From NCBI GenBank assembly GCA_022385755.1, contig MU278354.1:512805-576804 (forward strand): DNA of 64,000 nt. The letters are read 5' to 3'. This document shows, piece after piece, positions 23,947 through 33,273 of the stretch. The notes below the pieces were generated by a model. That model did no database searches and was not told where the DNA came from. It saw only the letters and a list, made by a program, of their open reading frames with translations. This DNA is from Trametopsis cervina (taxonomy: Eukaryota > Basidiomycota > Agaricomycetes > Polyporales > Irpicaceae). A program made the position numbers and the translations under genes. The first letter of the stretch is position 1; each line of letters opens with the position of its first letter.

Positions 23947-24609
23947 CTAAGGTGATGATACGAGCGGTGCCTTCTGCAGCCATTCCGTAGCATCAATTTG
24001 CTCGATCACGAAAGCTGCGAATCCAGCCCTCGACAGGTACGGCTTTACCACACCCTCACCAATATACCCAGCAACGACATCTCTCTTCGGGTCATCCGTC
24101 AAGATTGGCACCCTCGCGATAGTCCAGAGAAGATCGGCACCCTCTCCTCGTATGACATCTCCTATGGCGACGACATCGTTGTACGCGTTACGTGCGAAGA
24201 CGGCCACACCAGTGACCAGAGTCTTGAATATCAAGCTGAACTTGTCATGTTCATCTTTCATGCTCGCGGTGCCTAAAGCGATCAAGCGCTTCACTCCGTT
24301 CTTCTTCATCAGGCGTATGACCAGCTGATAGCCATGCGCCAGCGGTGTGTTGGGGGGATGGAAGGGACCTTTCTTTACAGCAGGTCCAAGTGCAGATACA
24401 ACTGCGTCAACGCCTTCTAGGGCTTTGTCGATGATCTCCTCATCGGTGAGTCCTCCCTCTATCACGGTGACTTGAGGGTGGTTACGGATTGTCTCCGGCA
24501 GCTTCTGAGGCGAGCGTGCAAGAACTGCAATAGAGTGATGGAGAGATAAAGCTTCCTGGATGAGTAGCTGCCCAGCGGCACCCGTACCGCCGAGTACCAA
24601 GATATGCAT
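23947..24609 (-). CDS. NAD(P)-binding Rossmann protein, NmrA/BLVRB-like
   Basis: Single-exon protein of about 220 residues. The chosen start at 24609 (MHILVLGGTGAAGQLL) puts the dinucleotide-binding glycine motif GGTGAAG right at the N-terminus, as usual in this atypical SDR group; the frame extends 22 codons further upstream with no conserved look. Also seen: VLARSP after beta 2 (NADP-type), VIEGGLTDEE, VDAVVSALGPA, and GVKRLIALGTASM. There is no YxxxK catalytic pair in the usual place. Likely an NAD(P)H-dependent reductase or redox-sensing protein in the cytosol; substrate unknown. Confidence 0.82.
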   Translation of the reverse strand: MHILVLGGTGAAGQLLIQEALSLHHSIAVLARSPQKLPETIRNHPQVTVIEGGLTDEEIIDKALEGVDAVVSALGPAVKKGPFHPPNTPLAHGYQLVIRLMKKNGVKRLIALGTASMKDEHDKFSLIFKTLVTGVAVFARNAYNDVVAIGDVIRGEGADLLWTIARVPILTDDPKRDVVAGYIGEGVVKPYLSRAGFAAFVIEQIDATEWLQKAPLVSSP

Positions 24610-25380
24610 AGTGAGACACTGGTGGGGTGGCGACTGTGGACGTTGTTGAATGAGTGTGAACACCAGGCTTTCCAAATATAGACGAGCATCGCATTCCGAT
24701 GGGATCTGGTGACTATGTCATGTCACTTCCCACACAGACTCGACTTGAAAGCCTTCAATAATGTTGCACACTGCGCACAAGTCGAACGGCTATAGCTGTG
24801 TCGTGATCAAGATAAGCTCAGCGCGATGAATATCTATCATCATCTCTTCGTACCGTTACGAAGCATATGGCAGTGTGTACCACAGTCACGAGTTCAATCT
24901 GCAGCGCTGACATTGACTGATGAATGTCCACTGTAGCTACCCACTGCCATATGGACAGAAGGCAGGGACGTCTTCTCGATTGGTATGCGGTCAGAGCTGG
25001 CTCCTGCAGAGCAAAATTATCCGCGAGACTCCGGAACACGTATGCTGTACGATTGTACGTTCCTACTTTTTATGACTATGCGTTATATCGGGAAACTCAC
25101 GTAGACCACACTATCAGTGGCCTTATTTAATACTCGCGGTGCTCTGTACATATGTCTTCAATCCATCTGATACCCCACAGGTCATCAGGCAGCCGTCACG
25201 TTGAAGCTGTCTCGAAACCTCACACATCTCCATCCCCGGTGATGCATGCGCATGAGCGAACCCAGTGCATCCGAACTTCTCAAGTTCTTCATTCAGAGTA
25301 CTTAAGTACTTAGTAAAGCATCGGTCTGGTATATGCTTCCTCCGACAACCGCCCCTTTCACTCGAAAGACAAGCCTCGTC
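24610..25380. other. Divergent promoter region reductase / GH5
   Basis: 771 bp between two divergent start codons. It includes a perfect 14-bp palindrome at 25297-25310 some 70 bp before the GH5 start. No gene seen. Confidence 0.5.
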
Positions 25381-26919
25381 ATGCGATTGCGCATCTATAC
25401 ATCACTTCGTATTGCAGCACTCACGGTCTTGGTCAATCCCCACACGACCAACGCTGCGAAGTCATTCGCTGGATCAAATCTGTATTATGCAGCCGGTCTT
25501 TACCCGAACGATCGCACAACGCTGCTCAAGTAAGCCTCGACGCCCAGATATTTATGCTATACGAAGCTAGAAGCTGACCTACGGTTGTTAGTGGGCTACA
25601 AAGTGCAGGTATGAAGGTGCTGCGGGTGTGGCTAGATGGACAATCAGAGAGCCAAAAAGTGAGATGATCATTCAAGGAAACACGGAGCTATTCCAATGTC
25701 TTTCCAGGGCACCGATATAGACCCGTTCCCAGATCTGGAACCGACACAAATATGCAATGGAGTAGACTCTTGCTATAACGATACTGTTTTGGAAAGACTA
25801 GATGATTTCATGATTGATGCGCACGCCCGTGGCATTAAGGTCAGATATTCCCATATTGCAATCTGTAAACAGCCACTGAGATATATTAACAGCTTCTCAT
25901 CAGTATGCACAGCTTCAATGCGCTCCAAGCTGGTGACGTATATGGCAAAATATACGGGACTGGTTATTTCTATGAACAGGCTACACCGCAGCAGGCATTC
26001 GACAAACGGCTTCAACATGTCATGAACCATGTGCACAGCACACTGGGTAAACCGTGGAAGGAACTCAACGATTATATATTTGCCTTCGAAGCAGAGAATG
26101 AAGCTATGATCGGTAAAGTGAGTCCGGTGCTTGTGGGATGATCAACGTTCTCAATGTTCTCACAGGGGCAGCAATATATTGAAGACCACCAAAGCTGGTA
26201 AATAAGGTACCACCCACACATGTCTCGCCTAAAGTTTGTCTTCTTTAGGCAGTGTGATAGAGCCACTACAATTAAGAACGAGCTGAATGGTAACACCGGA
26301 GTAAGCGGCCCATTTATCAAGTTGCAATCGACTAAGCCCTGAACAGATTTTGGTGATAACCGGCGGTGAATCATGGATGGATGAATCCATCCAGCCGCAA
26401 TGGCTCACTTGCTCGGCGTTGGATGTGATTTCCATTCATGCATACGGAACTGGAGATTACGCTACCTCCGCCATTCAGAAATATGTCTCTCAAGCGCAGT
26501 CGGCCAGCAAGAAACTGATAATGGAGGAGTGGTAAGAGCCATATTTGCGGCCGTACGTATCCCTTTCGCTAAAATGGATGAACTCAGGGGCGCGTGTTAT
26601 TTCACGACGTCCAACAATGATTGTCCGACCGGGAGTGCTCTGTCCACCACTACGCGCAACAATAACATCAAGGCATGGGCAAATCAGATTACCGCTGCGG
26701 GCCTCCCCTGGCTGTACTGGCAGGTCATTCCCAATGCTGATCCTCATGTACGTGTATCCGTCTCGCATTTTCATGACATTAGCCGAACCTCGTTGCACGC
26801 AGTGGGGAAGTGATTACGAAATTGGAATTGGCGACCCCTCGTGGAGCACACTGCAAGCCGCGGCACAGACCGCATCCAGCGCGAACGCCGCTTTCGATTT
26901 CAGCGCGTGGTTGCTTTGA
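25381..26919 (+). CDS. Secreted glycoside hydrolase family 5 enzyme
   Basis: Extracellular (beta/alpha)8 hydrolase of GH5, a family of mannanases, cellulases and beta-glucanases. From ATG 25381, MRLRIYTSLRIAALTVLV forms a signal peptide with probable cleavage after NAA. The mature protein begins with FAGSNLYYAAGL, followed by GMKVLRVWLDGQS (beta-2), DDFMIDAHARGIKLLISMHS (beta-3/4), then FAFEAENEAM with the acid/base Glu, DVISIHAYGTGDY, and KLIMEEWG with the nucleophile Glu, ending LPWLYWQVIPNAD and a final FDFSAWLL. About seven short introns. Both catalytic Glu are present, so it should be active. The subfamily is not assigned; the look is closer to mannanase-like GH5 of basidiomycetes. It converges on the GH16 gene. 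Confidence 0.85.
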
Positions 26920-27194
26920 GCGTAAGCTCTCCTTGCCCTACTCATTTTGGATTGGATTTGTCGAGTGTAAATCCTGCGTCGATTATATGCAGATAAGCGG
27001 ACTTCCATGCAGAGTTTTCATGTATTTATTCTGTCAAATACAGCAGAATTCATGGGGTAATCTTACGCCCGTATATGCTTTTAGGCATCGTATTTTGAGG
27101 ATGAAGTTTACAAAGGAAACCCTTACGGGCGCAGTACTGAAACAGATCATACAGGGCATATTCGTTCGCTCGTGTTGTTCGTTAGCTTCGTGTT

Positions 27195-28544
27195 CTACTG
27201 GTAGACTCTGACGGAGTTAAACTGCCAATACGCATTGTTAAAGGCAGCAGGGTTGTTGTTGACATAGTCTAGGAATGAATAATATGATTGAGCGCACAGA
27301 CCACAATAAGTTGCCGTTACTCACCAACGCAGGTGCTTGGGCATCCAGAACTAGAGTATACGGATGGGGCATCGGCCCAGTCTCCGCCTACAAATTCCGG
27401 GTCAGCTGGCGACGGCACACGATCCGTGAACTTTACTTACAGAAAGTGAGGTTGATGATAATGTTGTTCGGGCCAAAGTGGCCTCCGATATCGCAAGAAG
27501 TGTTCGGGAAATAAGCCACGGGTGTACCCTATGTAATCAACGGTCATTCTAAGTAGCTATTTCAGAACTGAATTAAACGGTGTTCGTACCCAGTTATCGG
27601 TGTTGATGCTTGCAGCGCCGATATCGCCGGGCTTCGCAGCGTTGCGTTGCCAGAACCACACCTTGATGAAGTTGGGAGTTCGCTCGACTGCCCACCAGCC
27701 TCCTCCAGCGGCGTTGAATGGAGGGCCGTAGGTCGTGGCAGGGCCAGCGCTCACTCCGCAGCCAGTGTTTCCGCTGGAGAAGACGTCGCAGTTGTTGCCT
27801 GTGGAGGTACCCGTTTGTGAGCGGGAAGCGGGCACGGTACAGTTGGGTCCCGTGTGCAGGCTGATGGAGTTTGGTGATACGTTGTTGACGCCCTCAACCC
27901 TGATGGGCCGGTCAGAAGATGAGAAAAGAGGAAGACATGATACTTACTAAGAAATTGCAGCAGTTGCGCGAATTGAGGCGGACCGATTAGGTGGTTTGTT
28001 TCATGGGAGGGGAGCATACGCACGATATCAATTTCTCCCGAATAGGGCCAGTTGCTTTCAGCGGTTTCCCAGGTAGCAGGCCAAGTACCACACCCTTCGG
28101 GCATGTGAGCGATATCAAAGCTAAAATCGTAGCGTAAATATTCGTAAGCAAATGAGTGGGGAGGACGACCAGCGTACACAGCGACATGGGTGGTGTAAGT
28201 CTTCACGCTACGGACACGCACGCTGTTGCGGCCGGGTCCGCTTGGGCTGAGGACCGTAGTGTGGTCAGCTCTGATGACGAAGGCGTCACCCTGGGCGTAG
28301 GTCAAATTCTGGGCGAGAGCGGTGGCTTGGTCGACATAGTTACTGCGAATAGATGAGTCAAATGTGTACGCAATGATGGCGCAGGGGCGTACACTCGTCC
28401 GTGGGTGGGGTCGGGGATATTTTCATGGACAAAGGTGCTGAGGAATGCAGCGCCAATCCAGTTGTCGACGAGGCCGTACTTTACGCCTAAAGCCGACGGC
28501 AGAAGGGAACAAGTGACGAGGGCGACAAGGGATGTGAAGTGCAT
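27195..28544 (-). CDS. Secreted GH16 endo-1,3(4)-beta-glucanase-like protein, splice problem at catalytic motif
   Basis: Laminarinase-type GH16 hydrolase acting on beta-glucans of the cell wall. Start ATG 28544, signal peptide MHFTSLVALVTCSLLPSALG, then WIGAAFLSTFVHENIPDPTHGRVNYVD, FDIAHMPEGCGTWPATWE, the catalytic region SGEIDIV / EGVNNVSPNSISLHTG, CDVFSSGNTGCGV, GGWWAVERTPNFIKVWFW and a C-terminal FNSVRVYQ (stop 27195). The Cys pattern fits fungal GH16. The intron inside the catalytic motif (27900-28021) has no canonical GT-AG pair that keeps frame; a GC donor does, but inserts one extra Val (EIDIVVEG). This may be a real GC-AG intron, a damaged gene or a sequence error. Confidence 0.8.
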
Positions 28545-30091
28545 CCTGAGGTCGAATCAGGGTTAAAAAACCGTGGCGAGGTTTGGTCCATTTGCGACTC
28601 TGCTGTACGCCTTTTATCTTCTGCACGCACACGAGAAGGGGCCTAATACTGGCGTCGACTTGGGCTTAGACTCCGCAGGTCATGCCACCCTCACCAGAAC
28701 AAACGCAAAAATGTTGTGAAGTCCCTCCATTCGATGAATACCGTTGGTAATAGTCGTACTCGGGCCTGTTGAGCGAAGCGAAGAGCGTCGCAGCGATACG
28801 TTGTGTGCACCCGAACACAAGTCACGTTAACACGACAGTGTGTCTTTGAACCCTGTCTCTGATGCAGTGAGCCAATGAGCGATGTCGCTGCCGCGCATGA
28901 TCACAGAGCCATGCGCACCTTGTAAGCCTACAGAACGTCGTGACCCGCAAGACATTTGGACATACGGGACGAAGGAGGTCTTAACTGTGAAGAGAATGGT
29001 TGGTTGAGATCATGCGCTGCACAATCAGAAGATGGCATAATGAGCACAATGCGCAGAGGAACCATGATACGGAGCATTAAGCATCTACCTCGGATAATGT
29101 GCAATACACATGCTCTACATCTGCGCTCACCAAGCGTGTGGGCCAAACACTTAGCGCCCAAGTCGGGCTGCGCTTCCGAATGGTTTGGTCGTCGCAGTCC
29201 AATCTGGCGAGCTGATGGTATGACACAGGCCGCGAACATATGACGACCTGCTTTAGGAACGGCGAACCGATTTCTGCCATGGCCAGGCGCAGTTGGGCAA
29301 ATAGACCCTATTGCGACCCTGCGCAGATCGGTGGGCTTTCAGATTGCAGCATCATGGCCGACCCGCGCATGACCACCAAGAGAGACTATTAGGTTCACAA
29401 CAAGGTGGCCGCTATGGCGGGTAGCTCTATTTGCTCGGATCAGTGTCTTCATTAACGCCAAGCCAGTGGCCACAGCTTACAGGCAATCCCATAAGGGTCC
29501 CACACTGGCTCGGAGGGCTGTTGATAGAACGCACTCGCATGAGTAACGTGGATCAACTGAACACAGTGACGAGACATACCTCATCGGTACCAGTACTGTA
29601 CGGTAATGATAGACCTCGAAGGGCTCACATGCTTCAATGATTCGCGTCTTTCGTGCAGTAACTACTCTGAAAGCTTTGATATTGCCACCCATGTCGGTCC
29701 CATAGCATTGAGGAGGCCGTGGTGCGCGCTCTATGCCGCCCCTTGTGATTTATTTTGGCTACAGTGAGATGACCGCCCCGCTGCACTGAATATAGAAGTC
29801 AGATGCCAATTCGACCTGCCAATATCAGTCGACGCCACGAAGCAAAAGCGGTAGACAAAAGCGCTGGCCAATTGTCGCAGACATTAACCACGCTGTCCGG
29901 CCAAGGCAACTGGAAACAAAGTGTGAGATACAGAAGATGGGCCAACCTACCCGCAATTATAGCCATAAAGTGGATATCGAAGATCCTCACCACGGCCTGC
30001 AAGCTGCCTCATGTAGAGCCTTTGTCGCACAGCACCATTAAATACGCCTTCATTACTGTGCCCCCTCAGCCGTTGCCTCTCACCCCTCGCC
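28545..30091. other. 1.5-kb divergent spacer, no convincing gene
   Basis: Between GH16 (minus) and the EXPERA-like gene (plus). Several short frames on both strands, none with a recognisable domain; no tRNA or inverted-repeat element found. An ATTAAATA box at 30037-30044 lies about 50 bp before the ATG at 30092. Confidence 0.5.
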
Positions 30092-31277
30092 ATGTACAGG
30101 CCCATCTTCTCGGCCAGTCACTCTTCCAAGCTGATCGAACACGCTCAGCGCAGCGCAGAAGTGCAGCGCGTGGACGACTGGAGACAGTTCTGGGCGGTAC
30201 AGGGAGTGTCGGCGCATGGAGAGGTGTGGTCGCAGGCAGACGTTGAGTCCATGGTCGACGAGCATGCAGGCATGCACGACGGCGAGAGGGACGAGCAGGA
30301 CAACAAGCGCATGGGCGACTCTGATCCCGACATGGCCGGGCATAGCTCCGAGCATAAGACAGCTGATTCCAGGTCCCACGCTCGTGCGACCACATATAAG
30401 AAAATCATGATGGAGACCCCTGTTGTTGCTGGCTCTACTCCTCTCCCAGTCTCGACGACGACAAAGATGGCTGTAAACTACTGGTGGATATCTCTTTGGT
30501 ACGTCTGCCGCGTCATCCGGAAGTAGCTTCTCTCATACTTTCTCTTTGTTAGGTTTGTTGTAACTATTCCGGTCATCTTCTGGGATGCGGGATACTGTCT
30601 GCTCAGGTGTGCAGAATTTGCCTCGTCACAACCGAACGCCACTCACGCATACCGAATATTCATAGGCCTCGTTCGATGGTAGGCGGAGACTTGCATTGGA
30701 TATGGGCCCCATACTCGATCTATCAGGAAGTCGATTACGTGAGTCAAACAAACCTGATTCGCGGAGCATTGCTGATAGTATTTGAAGATCTATGGCGTGA
30801 AAGCGTTGCAAGAGGGGAATGGATTCACCAACGCTCAATGTATGTGCCTATGGCTGTGTTCTGCGCATCGTTCTAACGGTATTCACAGCCGTTCTTAACC
30901 TCGTGGAGAATGTATTGAACATTGTATACCTCTGGCTCGCGCATGTCTCCGGCTCTCCTGTTGCCCCAGTCATCGGCTTCACCAGCGTCGTCATGACATT
31001 GTCCAAGACAGTGTTATATTGGTTGCAGGAATACTTCTGTGGTGGCTGCTCAGTCGGGCACAATGATTTCAATACTTTGCTCGTATACTGGATTATTCCC
31101 AACGGGTACGTCCGTTTGCCAGTCATCCAGGTCTTTGGTACTGATGTGGTGTGGTGGTACAGTGTTTGGCTCGTGTTCCCCAGCCTCATCGCCTGGAGGC
31201 TTGGGAAGGATCTCGCTGCCTCTGTCACCTTGACTGCGAAGGCGGAGAAGAAGAAAGCTTCAGGGAAAAAACAATAG
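30092..31277 (+). CDS. EXPERA / emopamil-binding-like membrane protein with acidic N-terminal extension
   Basis: Integral membrane protein of the fungal EXPERA-like group (related to sterol isomerase EBP/TMEM97 fold). Conserved core: WWISLWFVVTIPVIFWDAGYC (TM1), RPRSMVGGDLHWIW, YQEVDYIYGVKALQEG, GFTNAQSVLNLVENVLNIVYLW (TM2), GFTSVVMTLSKTVLYWLQEY (TM3), VGHNDFNTLLVYWIIPNGVWLVFPSLIAWRLG (TM4), then a Lys-rich tail ending ASGKKQ. Four introns fit well. The in-frame N-terminus from ATG 30092 adds about 110 hydrophilic acidic residues before the core. Alternative starts at 30409 or 30467 would remove most of it. An A/T box near 30040 favours the longer form. Possible role in sterol or lipid metabolism is inference only. 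Confidence 0.75.
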
Positions 31278-31549
31278 GACCCTGGGATTCTGGAATATTG
31301 TCATCTATACCATTTGCTATATTTAATCCTGGATATTTGCGGTTTGTTGTATGTCGGAGTACCTGTAAAGGACGAACATAGTCTCTTTGACCTTCAGTCT
31401 GGGGTGACTTCAAATACTGTACTAGTACATGGACGCGACTTGGATGTGACGCGACGCGTGCCGTAGGCGCTACTTCGTTCAGTCTTCGCTCATTAGCGTT
31501 GTCGCCGGCTCTTTCCGTCCCCTCACCTCTAGATTTGCATTCTATCACA

Positions 31550-32734
31550 ATGTACTCCATTATAAGGCCATCTATTCGTGCCCAACCACGGTCCTTGCCA
31601 CTATCAACGCTATTCACACGTCAATTTCGCACAAGTCAACGCCTGCGGGATGAGCTTGTCACACCGAAGGTCGACTATGAGACCAGGTACGCGGAGAAAT
31701 TGAAGAACGCAGCTGCGAAGTGAGTGTCAGACCAGAAAGGTTGAGACCACAATGCTTACTGCAGTGAATCAGAAAGGGTCTTTCTGTTGAAGCGCTGCGC
31801 CTGAAAATGAAGGAGGAGGAAGTGGCTAAACGAAGAGAAAAGCTGGCTGCCGCTACCGCACAAGCCCAAATAAATTCATCGTCCTTGTCGACACAACCGC
31901 AGGACGCGGGGTCATCCTCCTCAAAAGCCAGTCCAAACATATCCATCCCAAAGAGACAAGACAGCTCTCCCGTTAAGGCAAGACTCATGTCTATGCTACC
32001 GGTACTGACATACTTAGGCCTTTCTTTAGCCTCTTTCCGGGATGCTGAACCTCGACAAGCTCGTTGAAACGCCGCATACAGCTGAGCAAATATCATTGCT
32101 ATGGCGCACCTACCACGCCTCTCGCTCGAAAGGGACCGGCAGAGGCTACTTGTGTGCGACAGTACCGGTGGACGTCTACGAGAAAATGGCCTCAGTTGCA
32201 GCAAAGTATCCATACTTTGTTATACCTATTCCTCGAGATGGCGCCCAAATTGGGGAGGCGAAGACCTCTGAAGACCAGCAGGCCTACGAGTTCTACTTTA
32301 TGGAATGGGCTTTCCACGGTTCACCTCCGGAGCCGAAGCCAGCCAACGCTGACCTCTTCTTGCCGCCCGGTCCATCCACCAACCCACAGACCTCCACCAT
32401 TCTCTTCACTCCTCTCCAAGAGTACAAACAGCGCACGACTTTCGCTACTCCTTATCTTGTCGTAACGAACTACACAGAATTTGGTCGCTCGCACGGGTCT
32501 GTGCTACTACGAGGAGAAATCACACCCACAACGTCTGGTTCTATCGATGCTGGCGGAGACGGCAGATACATGCTCAGTCAACAGGACGCACAACTACTTG
32601 TGATGGGCCTGCAGAAGTTCTACCTTTGGCAGGATGGCAAAGGCGAGCGGGAGAAGCTGCTGAAGGCGTTCCACGATAGCCCGTCTACATTCAAATGGGA
32701 GGAGCTACTCAAACATGCCGATTTTTCGCCTTGA
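31550..32734 (+). CDS. ATP11: F1-ATPase assembly factor Atp11 (ATPAF1)
   Basis: Mitochondrial matrix chaperone that binds the F1 beta subunit during ATP synthase assembly. Start ATG 31550 is preferred over an upstream in-frame start because it gives a clean presequence rich in Arg/Ser and lacking acids (MYSIIRPSIRAQPRSLPLS then TRQFRTSQ). After a charged helical stretch (LKMKEEEVAKRREK) and a Ser/Gln-rich linker, an intron with donor GTTAAG near 31970 joins to PLSGMLNLDKLVETPHTAEQ. Then come LLWRTYHASR, GYLCATVPVDVYEKM, FVIPIPRD, EFYFMEWAFHG, LVVTNYTEFGRSHGSVLLRGE and MLSQQDAQLLVMGLQKFYLW, all typical of the family. Length about 370 residues. Family call is firm. Confidence 0.9.
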
Positions 32735-33273
32735 ACTGCTTCGGAGGTATGTTCACTATTTGCAATATACGAACGCCCGACACTGAAAGTGCCTTGGAGG
32801 ATATTATCGTATAAGTATATAGACCTTAATTCATCTCTTTCTTTGGAAGCTGTGCGGTGCTCGAGTGGAATGGCTGACAGACGCGGATGTCTACTGTGCA
32901 GCTATCCGCGCAGTGTCATCCCTTCCACCCAACATCTTTCATCGGCACAGTGGCTGACCAGGGAGAGCGAGGAGGCCTACCAGAAGTGACCACCCGAGGT
33001 GTCCTACCGAAACGACCACCCGAGTTGGCACTATAAATTCCTCTCTGAATCCTGTTAGTTCCTTGTGCGTGCTTTCTCTCTCTCCTCCATCTTCCTCTTC
33101 TTCCTCCTAGCATCGCCACCCAAGTTTTCGTCGCTTTCAAGCTTTCGTCTTCAACGCTTCAATACTTCTTCCAATACTTCTGCAATACTTCAAGCTTTCG
33201 TCTTTTGACATCGTCTTCGCTTTTACAAGAAGCCAGCCTTCCTCTATCACCCTTGTATATTCAATTTATCGTC
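32735..33273 (+). promoter_or_regulatory. Promoter and leader of the Ser/Thr kinase gene
   Basis: Contains an imperfect 22-nt direct repeat (32976-32998 and 33003-33024, shared core GACCACCCGAG), immediately followed by a TATA box (TATAAAT, 33032-33038) and a CT-rich stretch at about 33065-33110. The leader then repeats CAATACTTC and CAAGCTTTCGTCTT motifs up to about 33205. Start codon at 33274. The layout (repeat pair, TATA, pyrimidine-rich start region) looks like a strong regulated fungal promoter; the repeat pair is a candidate activator site. Confidence 0.5.
32976..33024. repeat. Imperfect direct repeat, two copies of about 22 nt
   Basis: CCTACC then a variable middle then GACCACCCGAG occurs twice, 26 bp apart, just upstream of a TATA box. 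Confidence 0.6.
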
